DNA of 64,000 nucleotides from Marinobacter antarcticus (GCF_900142385.1 NZ_FRAQ01000001.1:496001-560000), one strand, 5' to 3'. Numbered from the stretch's first letter, positions 17,953-27,601 are shown. Translations and numbers: made by a program. Notes: generated by a model from the letters alone, not told the origin.

Positions 17953-19077
17953 TTACTGTGCATTCTTGTAATCGAAGATTTCTTTCGGTGTGACCATGTC
18001 GCCAACTTTATTACCCCAGGCATTGCGCTCGTAGGTAATGATGGCCGCAAGATCCACTTCATTCAGCTGGCCGCCAAAGGCCTGCATTGCCGTACCGGAT
18101 TTTCCGTTCACCACAATGTCGATGTGGGCGGCTATATCTCCGGTGGCGATGGCACTGCCTTTGAGCGCAGGAAATGCAGGAGGCACGCCACTGCCATCCG
18201 CCTGATGACAGGCGGCACAGGTGGTAGCGTAGGCTTTTTCACCGCGCACCATCAGCTCTTCCATGGTCCAGTCTTTCTGGGTCAGCTCACGCTCTTTCTC
18301 CGCCTCGGCTTTCTGTCCGGCAACCCAGGTGTTGTACTCCTCTTCCGGCACCGCCTTTACAACCACCGGCATAAAGCCGTGGTTCCTTCCACACAGCTCG
18401 GTGCACTGGCCACGATAGGTGCCCGGCTTGTCTACGCGGGTCCACGCCTCATTGATAAAACCGGGAATGGCGTCTTTCTTGACGCCGAAATCCGGCACCC
18501 ACCAGGAGTGAATGACGTCGTTTGCCGTCAGCAGGAAGCGGATCTTCTTGCCCACCGGAATCACCATCGGGTTATCCACTTCCAGCAAGTAATTTTCGCC
18601 CTTGACCTGACGGTTACTGATCTGTTCCGCGGGTGTCGCAAGGTTGGAGAAATAGCCGAAATCTTCGTTGATATACTCGTACTGCCACTTCCACTGATAG
18701 CCGGTGACCTTGATGTCTATATCCGACTCTGTGGTGTCGTACATGTCTATCAGAGTTGCGGTGGCGGGAATCGCCATAATGACAAGAATGACTAGCGGTA
18801 TGAGCGTCCATAGAACCTCAACCAGCGTATTCTCGTGAAAGTTTGCAGGTTTCGCGCCCTGGGACTTGCGGTGGGCGAAGATAGACCAGAACATAACCCC
18901 GAATACCACAACGCCGATGGCGACGCAGATCCAGAAAATTATCATGTGAAGGTCGAAAATATCGTTACTGGTGCCGGTCACCCCGGGGGTCATGTTTACC
19001 GTCCAGTCCGCAAGGGACAGGGCGGGGAACGACAGACCGCCTAACAGGGCACCCGCCCGCTGAGCGTGCACGCGCAT
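17953..19077 (-). CDS. coxB: Cytochrome c oxidase subunit II with fused cytochrome c domain
   Basis: The 374-residue protein has a signal peptide, two membrane helices, a cupredoxin domain with the CuA site CTELCGRNHGFMP near residue 225, and a C-terminal cytochrome c domain with CAACH near 288 followed by DGSGVPPAFP. The fused heme c makes this a caa3-like subunit II, so electrons may enter through its own heme. GGAG lies seven bases before the ATG. It is the first gene of the oxidase operon; the promoter must lie in the 205-base gap shared with the MATE gene, where I see no FNR-type operator. Confidence 0.96.
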   Translation of the reverse strand: MRVHAQRAGALLGGLSFPALSLADWTVNMTPGVTGTSNDIFDLHMIIFWICVAIGVVVFGVMFWSIFAHRKSQGAKPANFHENTLVEVLWTLIPLVILVIMAIPATATLIDMYDTTESDIDIKVTGYQWKWQYEYINEDFGYFSNLATPAEQISNRQVKGENYLLEVDNPMVIPVGKKIRFLLTANDVIHSWWVPDFGVKKDAIPGFINEAWTRVDKPGTYRGQCTELCGRNHGFMPVVVKAVPEEEYNTWVAGQKAEAEKERELTQKDWTMEELMVRGEKAYATTCAACHQADGSGVPPAFPALKGSAIATGDIAAHIDIVVNGKSGTAMQAFGGQLNEVDLAAIITYERNAWGNKVGDMVTPKEIFDYKNAQ

Positions 19078-19282
19078 GCTGTGTCTCCACAGAGTGTTAT
19101 TCTTGTAGGATTTTGCGTTATCCCTCTGATTCTTACCGGTGCTCTCGCATTCACCGGACAGTTCAGAGTGAAAGCCTGCTTATAGATACATCAACGTCGA
19201 GTATAGACACAGATCAAGAAAACACGAAAAATTGGCTAAACCTAAAAATACTAACCAACACTTTTTAAGAATTAAATCGAAT

Positions 19283-20611
19283 ATGACCTTCAGACTGTCG
19301 GTTACAGACCGGCGTTTATGGGCTCTGGCGTGGCCACTGATGCTCACCAATCTCACTGTTCCATTACTGGGGCTGGTGGATACCGCTGTGCTCGGGCATC
19401 TCGAGACCCCGGAATACCTTGGCGCAGTGGCGGTTGGCGCCAACCTGTTCAGCCTCCTGTACTGGACGTTCGGCTTTATGCGCATGGGCACAACGGGGCT
19501 CGCCGCGCAGGCCTGGGGGAAGCGCGACAGTTTCAGCCAGGTTGCCCTGCTGTTGCGCTCAGTCATGCTGGCGGTTGGCATCGGCCTGCTGCTCATTCTG
19601 TGCCATCAGCCTTTGATACAGACCGGACTGACCTTGATGAACCCGAGCGCAGGCGTTACCGAGCTTGCCGCCGAATATGCCGCCATAAGAATCTGGAGCG
19701 CGCCGGCGGTGCTGTGTCAGTACACGCTTGTGGGCTGGCTGATCGGAACCCAGTTTCCCCGGGGCCCCATGGTCATGCTTATCGTCGCCAACGGGCTGAA
19801 TATCGTTCTGGATGTGCTGTTCGTAACGGTACTGGGCTGGAACAGCCGGGGGGTGGCCATTGCCACGGTGATCGCAGAGTACGGAGCCGCAATCATCGGT
19901 TTCGCCATTGTGCTGCGCCGTATGCCAGATGGACAACGACTCACCAGGGAATTATTCGGGCAGCTTGCGGACTACCTGGCCATTCTTCAGGTAAACCGCC
20001 ACATCATGGTTCGCACCATCGCCCTGCTGCTCGTGCTGGCGTTCTTTACGGCTCAGGGAGCCCGCCAGGGCGACACCATACTGGCAGCCAATGCGGTGCT
20101 GATCACTTTCCTGCTTCTGATCTCCAATGCTCTGGACGGCTTCGCCAATGCCGCTGAAGCCCTGATCGGCGAATCTGTTGGCAGGGACAGCCGGCGGCAG
20201 TTCTTTGTGGTGTTCCGCTGCGCGTTACGCTGGTCCCTCTGGGGTTCACTGTTACTGACCATTCTGTTCGTTGTTGGTGGCCGCAGTCTGATCGCTCTGT
20301 TGACCGGCATTGAAGAGGTGCGCACCACCGCCTGGCAATACTTGCCCTGGCTCTGGCTGCTACCTCTCGCCTCCGTATGGGGCTTTCTGTTTGATGGTGT
20401 ATTCATTGGCGCTACGCGCACCCGGGATATGCAGAACACCATGCTGTTTTCCGCGCTGGGCGTCTTTGCACCCGTGTGGTGGCTGACCACAGGTTGGGGT
20501 AACCACGGGCTCTGGTTTTCACTCATCTGCCTTATGCTCGCCCGCGCAGCGAGTATGGGTTGGCTGTGCTGGTCACATACTCGCAACGACCGATGGTTCA
20601 GTACCCGGTAA
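19283..20611 (+). CDS. MATE-family efflux protein, DinF-like
   Basis: An integral membrane antiporter of the MATE superfamily with twelve hydrophobic segments, resembling the DinF branch: LWALAWPLMLTNLTVPLLGLVDTAVLGHLE at the start (quoted in part: DTAVLGHLETPEYLGAVAVG) and GFANAAEALIGE in the middle. Such proteins export cationic drugs or oxidised metabolites using sodium or proton gradients; the substrate here is unknown. The ATG at 19283 is chosen over a TTG at 19232, since the extra residues are polar and lack a ribosome site. It is divergent from coxB. Confidence 0.85.
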   Translation: MTFRLSVTDRRLWALAWPLMLTNLTVPLLGLVDTAVLGHLETPEYLGAVAVGANLFSLLYWTFGFMRMGTTGLAAQAWGKRDSFSQVALLLRSVMLAVGIGLLLILCHQPLIQTGLTLMNPSAGVTELAAEYAAIRIWSAPAVLCQYTLVGWLIGTQFPRGPMVMLIVANGLNIVLDVLFVTVLGWNSRGVAIATVIAEYGAAIIGFAIVLRRMPDGQRLTRELFGQLADYLAILQVNRHIMVRTIALLLVLAFFTAQGARQGDTILAANAVLITFLLLISNALDGFANAAEALIGESVGRDSRRQFFVVFRCALRWSLWGSLLLTILFVVGGRSLIALLTGIEEVRTTAWQYLPWLWLLPLASVWGFLFDGVFIGATRTRDMQNTMLFSALGVFAPVWWLTTGWGNHGLWFSLICLMLARAASMGWLCWSHTRNDRWFSTR

Positions 20612-20763
20612 CCCTGGTGCGCTTGTTAACAATATCTGACAGTCCGGAAATCGCAGCTCACGAAATCTCGTCTACACTTGTCAGAAAAGACGGGCATCTC
20701 GTGGCAGTAACCAGCCGCCGCTTATAGTTGTCCGGTTAATTGTTGCCCGTTACAGGAGGCGCC

Positions 20764-21453
20764 TTGCGACCTCAATTTGTTCAGACACCGGCATGCCCTC
20801 AAATGACTCCACAGGCAGTCCTAGAGATCATTGACCACGCGCGGCGCAAGGAGGCCCGCTCGGGCACCTTTCTGAAGCAGTTGCACGAGAAGGCAGCGGC
20901 ATTGCCTTCTGCTGTCACGATTAAGGGGTACAAGCCTGCCAACTGTCTGTTCCAGTTCGCTATCGAATACATTGAAATGGCACCCAGGCTCATTGAGTGT
21001 GTGGATGCCTGCGCGCGGGAAGCGGGCACAGCACAGTTGTTTGATCCGTTTGTGAAGGCGGCAATTGGTTACTTTACCGAGCCGTCGGCATTTCTGGTGC
21101 GCTACGATGGCCTGGATGGGCTTCTGATCCGCGCCTATCTATGCCACCGCCTGATGGAGGAAATGCACGAAAATAATCACTCCATCCGAACCGGCGGGCT
21201 TGTCGATATGGAAGCAACTCGTGCTAATCTGCTGGTTCACGAACTTATTGGCGAGCCTTTCGCAAACGAACTGGACGATTCAATCACCGTAACCGTGCTG
21301 CAGATTGCAGGTACGCCGGACTATTACGAACTGAACCTCGACCCCTTCGTTGAGCAGGTGAATAATGATGCCTGGAACTGGATGCGGCGCTACTGGGAAA
21401 ACCTCCTGATCCGCAATCATATCCGCTTCTCTCTGGGCTCTGGTCTGGCCTGA
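20764..21453 (+). CDS. Conserved-looking protein of unknown function
   Basis: I do not recognise this 229-residue protein. It looks soluble and mostly helical, with EIIDHARRKEARSGTFLKQL near the start, two cysteines near residues 80-84 (ECVDACAREAG), a GLLIRAYLCHRLMEEMHENN helix near 125 and an acidic C-terminal half. The start is placed at TTG 20764 because AGGAGG (20754-20759) lies just upstream, although the four-base spacing is short. A further 150-base gap precedes it. It lies 50 bases before the cupredoxin gene in the same direction and may be the first gene of that operon. Confidence 0.65.
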   Translation: MRPQFVQTPACPQMTPQAVLEIIDHARRKEARSGTFLKQLHEKAAALPSAVTIKGYKPANCLFQFAIEYIEMAPRLIECVDACAREAGTAQLFDPFVKAAIGYFTEPSAFLVRYDGLDGLLIRAYLCHRLMEEMHENNHSIRTGGLVDMEATRANLLVHELIGEPFANELDDSITVTVLQIAGTPDYYELNLDPFVEQVNNDAWNWMRRYWENLLIRNHIRFSLGSGLA

Positions 21454-21503
21454 TTCTACCCGGCTCTGGAAGGTTCTGCGCAATTGAAAGGCTCATAGCC
21501 CTA

Positions 21504-22169
21504 ATGAAGATACAAACGGTTTTACTGCTGGGCTGTTGTCTGTTGCCGGCTCCCGGACTGTCAGATGAACTGACAGTCCGGGTTCAGCTTGCTGATGGGA
21601 CCGGCCCGGTGACCGGCGCTGTGGTGTATATGAATGACGGCAGCAGGGCCGCTCCTGTGCGGGCAGAAATGATTCAGAAAGATCGCATGTTTCACCCCCA
21701 CATACTGATTCTGCCTACAGGCTCAAGCGTGGATTTCCCCAACCAGGACAACACCCAGCATCACGTCTATTCCTTCTCGCCGGCGAAAACCTTTGATCTC
21801 GAACTCTATGCTGGCAGGCCCGAAGCACCCGTTGTGTTTGATCAGCCAGGCGTTGTCGAGCTTGGTTGTAATATTCACGACCACATGCAGGCGTTTATTG
21901 TGGTAGCCGAGACCCGCGCCATCGGGCAAACCAATGAGCAGGGAGAGGTAAATCTGGCGCTGGACTTCGGCGCCGCTCAGGCAACCGGCTCACTGAGCCT
22001 GAATATCTGGCATCCTCGCCTGCCGGATAACACCAGGCCGGTGGTTCGGGAAATCGATGCCTCCAGTCTCGCAAACGCTGCTACAGAAACCGTCAGCATT
22101 GAACTGGAGCCCGAGCCACTCCAGGAAGGCCCGATGGATCATCTTCAGAAACGCTTCCGGGAGCTTTGA
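21504..22169 (+). CDS. Periplasmic cupredoxin-domain protein (methylamine utilization-like)
   Basis: The 221-residue protein has a cleavable signal (residues 1-21, ending LSDEL) and a single cupredoxin domain. Likely type 1 copper ligands are a histidine in NTQHHVYS (residues 86-87), Cys122 and His125 and Met128 in GCNIHDHM. A carboxypeptidase-regulatory-like strand region precedes it. Homologues are often named methylamine utilization protein, but no methylamine genes lie here. The stop overlaps the next gene's ATG by one base (TGATG), so it is tightly coupled to the c-di-GMP protein. A role as a periplasmic electron carrier or copper/redox sensor partner is inference. Confidence 0.82.
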   Translation: MKIQTVLLLGCCLLPAPGLSDELTVRVQLADGTGPVTGAVVYMNDGSRAAPVRAEMIQKDRMFHPHILILPTGSSVDFPNQDNTQHHVYSFSPAKTFDLELYAGRPEAPVVFDQPGVVELGCNIHDHMQAFIVVAETRAIGQTNEQGEVNLALDFGAAQATGSLSLNIWHPRLPDNTRPVVREIDASSLANAATETVSIELEPEPLQEGPMDHLQKRFREL

Positions 22170-24526
22170 TGAGCGGCATGACTAACCGCATCGGGTTCCG
22201 CGGCCGCCTGGTTACGGCCATGGTTGCTCTGGTTGCTCTGGTCAGCCTGTTGATTGGCGCGCTGCTGATGGTGTATCTGTTCGAGGATGAAAAGCTCCGG
22301 GCGCTGGAACAACTCACCATAGCCGAGCGTCTGACCAACGAGGTAATTGAGCGCCGCACTGATCTCGAACTCTCCCGGCTGAATGTCATTGTTCGTGATT
22401 TTGGCTTCCGCTCTGCCATCGCCAGCCGCGACCCTGCAACCCTGAGCAGCGCCCTGGAAAACCACAGCGGGCGAGTCGGGGCGGATTTTGCGCTGCTGCT
22501 GAATAGCCAGGGGGAGCTTCTGGCCTCCACGCTATCCCGGGCTCTGCCCGACATTACCCCCTCGCAACTTGCCAATGCTCGCAGAAGCGGAGCTGATCGC
22601 TCACTCCTGACCATTGATCAACGCGGCTACGAAGTTCTCATTGTCCCCGTGGTAGCGCCCGGATTACGGGCATGGCTGGTGGCCGGTTTCGCGATGGATC
22701 AGCAACTGGCAAACGTAATCGCCAGGCTCAGCGGAAGTTCCATCATTTTCCGTGCAAGCGCGAATAATCCTGGCGGCTTCACCAGCTTTGCGGCATCTGC
22801 CGATATCGACAGCACCGTGGAACCTGCGCTGCTCAGGTCTTCCGGTGGCAAGAACTTTATCGAGAGCGCCCGCTACTTCACCCGCACCCTGAATCTCGGC
22901 GCATCCGGGCAAGACACCTTCGAGGCAGTTCTGATGACCAGCCGAGAGGCCAGCCTGCAGAACTACTACAGCCGAGCCCTGGAAATAGGCCTGCTGGTCG
23001 CGGTGATTATGGTGTTTGCCATAGTGCTGGCACTGCTAACGGCCAGATACCTGGGCCGGCCAGTGCTGCAGCTTGCCCACTACGCCCAGGCAGTCGGGCG
23101 GGGAGATAATCCGCAAGCGCCTGACATTCGCACCGGCGGTGAGCTCCGGCAGCTCCGGGATGCCCTGCGCGATACACTGGCCCGCCTCACCCGGCGCGAA
23201 GGGGAAATTCGCCATGCCGCAACCCATGACGAGGTCACGAGTCTGGGTAACCGTAACGCCCTGATGCACACTGCGAAAGAAGGCTTCAAGGCCCGAGAGT
23301 CCTTCAGCCTGATCGGCCTGCGCGTGAGAGACCTTTCCGATATCAACGATACTCTTGGCCTGGAGTTTGGCGACAAGGTACTGCTGGGCCTCTCGCAACG
23401 GCTACGTGATGAACTCCCGGATGCCAGCCTGATTGCCCGCACCGGTAGCGGAGAGTTTCTGGCACTGGTTTCCGAACAAGACCCGGAAACCCTGGAGCAG
23501 CGAGCACAGGCTCTGCATGACACCGTGGAAGCGCCTTTAAATATCGACAATACCCCATTTTCACTACGCACTAACCTGATCACACTGCAATTGCCCGCAG
23601 ATGCCAGCAACACCAATGAGCTGAGAAGGCGTGTAAACCTGACCTTCGAGCAGGCCCTGCAGCAGGGCGTTGCGGTCACACGGTACGAGCCTGGGCAGGA
23701 TGAGAACCACCTGCGCGAACTGAAGCTGGTCTCGGACCTGCACAGTGCGATAAGACACGGTGGCCTGCATATGAACTATCAGCCCAAACTGGATAACCGC
23801 ACAGGCCAGTTACTGCAAGTGGAGGCTCTGGTGCGCTGGATACACCCGGAGTTGGGCTTCATATCACCGGAAGAGTTCATCTTTCTGGCGGAGCAGTCCG
23901 GGCAGATTCACGATCTGACGGATCATATCCTGCAGCGAGTTGCCGATGATGCCCGCGCCTGGTTCAACGCCGGCCTGGATGCGGGCGTAGCGATCAATCT
24001 TTCCGCAATGGATCTGACCTGGCCGGCGCTGACCGATCGCGTAGCCAGTATTTTTGGCGGCTGGCATCACAACATGGCGCGAATCACTCTGGAGGTAACA
24101 GAAAGCGCCCTGATGGACGACCCGGAAGAGGCCATGGCCACGCTGAACCGCCTGCGGGATCTGGGCGTTACCCTATCCGTTGACGACTTTGGCACCGGTT
24201 ATTCCTCGCTGTCACAGCTGCGCAAACTGCCGGTGCAGGAACTGAAAATAGACAAATCCTTTGTGTTAAAGCTGAATTCCGAGCCTCAGGATCAGCTGAT
24301 TGTAAAATCCACCATCGATATGGCCCATGGCCTTGGTCTCAAGGTGGTCGCAGAAGGTATCGAGAACCTGGCAACCTGGAAATTGCTACAGACCTGGGGC
24401 TGCGATCTTGGCCAGGGGTTCTATCTGAGCCGCCCGGTTTCTGCAGATGACCTTGCACAGACTGCCGTAGCCCTTGCAGAGCGTCAGCTCGATCTGGCCG
24501 AGATTATGCCAGAGCATTCGTCATGA
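22169..24526 (+). CDS. Membrane GGDEF/EAL protein with degenerate GGDEF
   Basis: The 785-residue protein has two membrane helices (about residues 14-36 and 271-293) around a periplasmic sensor domain, then a HAMP-like region (to about 345), a GGDEF domain and an EAL domain (about 535-780). The GGDEF signature reads GSGEF near residue 424, so cyclase activity is unlikely. The EAL site looks intact: EALVRW near 550, the NLSAMDL asparagine, EVTESALM, DDFGTGYSSL, KIDKSF, AEGIE and the QGF glutamine. It should therefore be a c-di-GMP phosphodiesterase controlled by a periplasmic signal. It is translationally coupled on both sides. Confidence 0.9.
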   Translation: MSGMTNRIGFRGRLVTAMVALVALVSLLIGALLMVYLFEDEKLRALEQLTIAERLTNEVIERRTDLELSRLNVIVRDFGFRSAIASRDPATLSSALENHSGRVGADFALLLNSQGELLASTLSRALPDITPSQLANARRSGADRSLLTIDQRGYEVLIVPVVAPGLRAWLVAGFAMDQQLANVIARLSGSSIIFRASANNPGGFTSFAASADIDSTVEPALLRSSGGKNFIESARYFTRTLNLGASGQDTFEAVLMTSREASLQNYYSRALEIGLLVAVIMVFAIVLALLTARYLGRPVLQLAHYAQAVGRGDNPQAPDIRTGGELRQLRDALRDTLARLTRREGEIRHAATHDEVTSLGNRNALMHTAKEGFKARESFSLIGLRVRDLSDINDTLGLEFGDKVLLGLSQRLRDELPDASLIARTGSGEFLALVSEQDPETLEQRAQALHDTVEAPLNIDNTPFSLRTNLITLQLPADASNTNELRRRVNLTFEQALQQGVAVTRYEPGQDENHLRELKLVSDLHSAIRHGGLHMNYQPKLDNRTGQLLQVEALVRWIHPELGFISPEEFIFLAEQSGQIHDLTDHILQRVADDARAWFNAGLDAGVAINLSAMDLTWPALTDRVASIFGGWHHNMARITLEVTESALMDDPEEAMATLNRLRDLGVTLSVDDFGTGYSSLSQLRKLPVQELKIDKSFVLKLNSEPQDQLIVKSTIDMAHGLGLKVVAEGIENLATWKLLQTWGCDLGQGFYLSRPVSADDLAQTAVALAERQLDLAEIMPEHSS

Positions 24527-25422
24527 CACCCTCTATCAACAAACTGTGGGCCGGAACGTTCGCGTCGCTATTAACCCTGGGGCTTCTTGCAACGCCTGTG
24601 GCCATGGCGGATGTCGGCAGCCGTCTCTGGGCAACAGGTGGCGTTACCACCATAGAAGGCAGCGCCGGTGGCGGGCTGGTGCCCTGGGCTCTGCTTGGCA
24701 GTTACGCCAGTGACGAGGAATGGGGTGGCACACTCGCTCTGAGCCGCGCTGAAGTAGGCGACTACACACTCTCGGTTACCGGTGCAGGCTTAAACTGGAA
24801 CAACCGGATTGAGGTTACCGTCGCACGCCAGACCCTGGATCTCGACAGCCTGGCATTCACTCTTAAAAACGGCTTCGGGCTGGAGCAGGATGAGCTCAAC
24901 CAGGACATCTTCGGGGTGAAAGTACGGCTGCTCGGCGACGCCCTCTATAGCCCTTGGGGCCAGTGGTCTGCAGGCGTACAGCACAAACGACAGCGGGATT
25001 TCATCGTGCCCGAAGCCATCGGTGCCCGGGATGACAGCGGCACGGACGTCTATTTTTCTGGATCGAAAGTGTTTTTCGCCGCTGTATTTGGCCGCAACCT
25101 GCTGGTAAACGCCACCGTGCGTGGAACCCGTGCCAACCAGGGCGGGCTGCTAGGCTTTGGTGGCGACTTGAATAACGGCTATGAAGTCATGGCTGAAGCC
25201 GGTGTCGGTGTGTTTATTAACCGGCAATGGCTGCTGGGCACCGAGTTCCGGCAGAAGCCTGATAACCTGAGTTTTGCCCGTGAAGAGGACTGGTGGGACA
25301 TGTTTATTGCCTGGGTGCCGGATCGCCGGCTCGCGGTGACCGCTGCGTTCGTCAATCTGGGTGATGTTGCAACCCTGGCAGATCAACAGGGTGTTTATCT
25401 GTCTCTGCAGGGAAGTTTCTGA
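24523..25422 (+). CDS. DUF3034-family secreted protein
   Basis: The 299-residue product has a signal peptide ending near AMADVG (residue 30), then glycine-rich, alternating beta strands (WATGGVTTIEGSAGGGLVPW near the start) and a C-terminal aromatic end LSLQGSF. This is the pattern of an outer-membrane beta-barrel and matches the DUF3034 family as I remember it. Its ATG overlaps the phosphodiesterase stop by four bases, and the globin gene begins two bases after its own stop. Function is unknown; a barrel serving the periplasmic cupredoxin or globin is inference. Confidence 0.78.
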   Translation: MTPSINKLWAGTFASLLTLGLLATPVAMADVGSRLWATGGVTTIEGSAGGGLVPWALLGSYASDEEWGGTLALSRAEVGDYTLSVTGAGLNWNNRIEVTVARQTLDLDSLAFTLKNGFGLEQDELNQDIFGVKVRLLGDALYSPWGQWSAGVQHKRQRDFIVPEAIGARDDSGTDVYFSGSKVFFAAVFGRNLLVNATVRGTRANQGGLLGFGGDLNNGYEVMAEAGVGVFINRQWLLGTEFRQKPDNLSFAREEDWWDMFIAWVPDRRLAVTAAFVNLGDVATLADQQGVYLSLQGSF

Positions 25423-25424
25423 CA

Positions 25425-25874
25425 ATGCGCCTGAGCACAATAAAGATGTATGTGGCTGCACTCATGATTATGGCAGGCCTCGTTGCGAGCGGCTGCCAGA
25501 GTCTTCACAGCGAGCCGGACAACAGCCTGTACCTGCAGCTTGGTGAGCGCGCCGGTATCGCCAATGTGGTGGAAGACCTGCTTTACCTCATCGTGGATGA
25601 CGAACGCATCAATGAACAGTTCAAAGGTATGGATGTTGCGCAGTTCCATCGCAACCTTACAGATCAGTTGTGTGAACTCAGTGGTGGCCCTTGTGAATAT
25701 TCAGGACGCGAAATGCGTGAGCTGCATGCAGCCATGGGAATTACAGACACCCAGTTTAACGCCCTGGCTGAGAATCTTATTCTGGCCATGGAAGAAAACC
25801 ATGTACCAACAACCGCGCAGAACCGGCTGATTAAACGACTGCTGCCGCTGTACCCGGATATTCGCCATCTTTAA
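25425..25874 (+). CDS. Truncated-globin-like lipoprotein
   Basis: The 149-residue product has a lipoprotein signal ending in VASGC (Cys24) followed by a group 1 truncated hemoglobin-like fold. YLQLGERAGIANVVEDLLY is the usual A-B region, FHRNLTDQLCELSGGPCEYSG the distal region, and MRELHAAMGITDTQFNAL carries the proximal heme histidine (His101). A lipid-anchored, exported globin is unusual, since most truncated globins are cytosolic. It begins two bases after DUF3034 and is the last gene of the operon, where it may bind oxygen, nitric oxide or sulfide near the c-di-GMP sensor. Confidence 0.82.
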   Translation: MRLSTIKMYVAALMIMAGLVASGCQSLHSEPDNSLYLQLGERAGIANVVEDLLYLIVDDERINEQFKGMDVAQFHRNLTDQLCELSGGPCEYSGREMRELHAAMGITDTQFNALAENLILAMEENHVPTTAQNRLIKRLLPLYPDIRHL

Positions 25875-25932
25875 GCGGGTGGCACTGAACAGCTACAACA
25901 CAGAAATTCCGCAGCAAAAATAGAGGTGCAGG

Positions 25933-26163
25933 ATGACTGAACGCAAGAACGACATCCGCCCGGGCCGCTACCGGCACTATAAGGGCAAGGATTACGAAGT
26001 GATCGACATTGCCCGCCACAGCGAAACCGAAGAAAAACTGGTGGTCTATCGCTGCCTGTATGGCGATTACAGCCTTTGGGTGCGCCCCCTCAGCATGTTC
26101 CGCGAAACCGTAAACGTGGCGGGGGAGCAGGTTCCACGTTTTGCGCGTATTGATAAAGCCTGA
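25933..26163 (+). CDS. DUF1653-family small protein
   Basis: A 76-residue soluble protein that matches the DUF1653 family: RPGRYRHYKGKDYEVIDIAR, then LVVYRCLYGDYSLWVRPLSMF and the ending RFARI. The fold is a small beta barrel; the function is unknown. It starts 58 bases after the globin gene with a plain AGGTG site, and may be independent of that operon. Confidence 0.85.
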   Translation: MTERKNDIRPGRYRHYKGKDYEVIDIARHSETEEKLVVYRCLYGDYSLWVRPLSMFRETVNVAGEQVPRFARIDKA

Positions 26164-26278
26164 CCGTTACACAAGCCCTTTGACTAAGCCCGCCAATTAC
26201 TGCAAATTACCGCGCTTTCATGATACCGGCCTTCACAAGAAGGTCGGATAAACCATTACGCGTACCCGGAGTTTTCCC

Positions 26279-27601
26279 ATGAATGCCGTCGTTGCCGCGG
26301 TGCTGATCATGCTCGTGCTGAGCCTTGCCCGCATCCACGTTGTAGTTGCCCTTATTGTAGGCGCCGTCTCCGGCGGTTTGATCGCCGGACTGTCCCTGGA
26401 AGCCACCATTGCCGCCTTTAATAATGGCCTTGGCGGCGGCGCTACCGTAGCCCTGTCCTACGCCACCCTCGGTGCCTTTGCCGTTGCTATCGGCAAATCT
26501 GGCCTGGCTCACGCGCTGGCGGACAAAACCCTCGCCATGGTTGGCCAGCAGGAAAACAGCGCAGCGGCAAAAAGCGTGCGTTACATGATTATCGGCGTAC
26601 TGGTGCTGATTGCCCTGTCCTCACAGAACATCCTGCCCATTCACATCGCGTTCATCCCGCTGGTCGTACCGCCCATGCTTTACGTAATGGCCAAGCTGAA
26701 AATGGATCGCCGGCTTATCGCCTGTGCGCTCACCTTTGGTCTTATTACGCCATATATGTTCCTGCCCATCGGCTTCGGTGGTATTTACCTGAACGACATA
26801 CTGATGGCCAAAATCAGCGCCAACGGGGGCGAAACAGAAGGCCTTAGCGTAATGCGGGCCATGGCCCTGCCAGCTCTGGGGATGCTCTGCGGCCTGCTGG
26901 TTGCAGTGTTTTTCACCTACCGTGGCGAACGCGATTACGATCTGGAGGCCATTACCCGCACCGAGCGCGTCAACATCGCTTACAACCCGCGCACACTGGC
27001 CATGGCTCTAGCCGCCATTGTGATCGCCTTCGTGGTTCAGCTCTGGCTCGGATCAATGATTCTCGGTGCACTGGCAGGCTTCCTGCTGTTCAACCTTTCT
27101 GGCGTGGTGAAGTGGAAAGAGGCCGACGACCTGTTCACCGAAGGCATGAAAATGCTGGCCATGATCGGCTTCATCATGATCGCCGCCTCGGGTTTTGCGG
27201 AAGTTATGCGGGAAACGGGCGAAATCGCGACTCTGGTGCAAAGCTCTGTCGACATGATCGGCAGCAACAAGCCTCTGGCGGCGTTGCTGATGCTGCTGGT
27301 CGGTCTGATGATCACCATGGGCATCGGCTCATCGTTCTCGACCATCCCCATCATCGCCGCCCTCTACGTGCCCCTGGCACTGGAAATGGGCTTCAGTTCT
27401 CTTGCCATCGTCGCCCTGGTAGGCACTGCCGGCGCTCTGGGTGATGCAGGCTCCCCGGCCTCCGATTCCACCCTTGGGCCCACCGCCGGCCTGAACGTAG
27501 ACGGCCAGCACAACCACATCTGGGACTCCGTAGTGCCCACGTTCCTGCACTACAACCTGCCGCTGTTGGGCTTTGGGTGGTTGGCGGCTATGGTTCTCTG
27601 A
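26279..27601 (+). CDS. NhaC/YuiF-like Na+/H+ antiporter family protein
   Basis: A 440-residue membrane protein with about eleven helices, from the ion transporter superfamily branch usually annotated as Na+/H+ antiporter or YuiF-like. Diagnostic regions are [20 protein letters not shown] near the start, the discontinuous helix region [18 protein letters not shown], and [19 protein letters not shown] near residue 390. Substrates could be sodium or an amino acid; sequence does not decide. GGAG lies seven bases before the ATG. A palindromic repeat follows its stop. Confidence 0.78.
   Translation: MNAVVAAVLIMLVLSLARIHVVVALIVGAVSGGLIAGLSLEATIAAFNNGLGGGATVALSYATLGAFAVAIGKSGLAHALADKTLAMVGQQENSAAAKSVRYMIIGVLVLIALSSQNILPIHIAFIPLVVPPMLYVMAKLKMDRRLIACALTFGLITPYMFLPIGFGGIYLNDILMAKISANGGETEGLSVMRAMALPALGMLCGLLVAVFFTYRGERDYDLEAITRTERVNIAYNPRTLAMALAAIVIAFVVQLWLGSMILGALAGFLLFNLSGVVKWKEADDLFTEGMKMLAMIGFIMIAASGFAEVMRETGEIATLVQSSVDMIGSNKPLAALLMLLVGLMITMGIGSSFSTIPIIAALYVPLALEMGFSSLAIVALVGTAGALGDAGSPASDSTLGPTAGLNVDGQHNHIWDSVVPTFLHYNLPLLGFGWLAAMVL

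Noticed and set aside
19078..19282. FNR site controlling the oxidase operon
   Set aside because: The only ATCAA-like element in the gap (near 19212) has no TTGAT partner at the right spacing.
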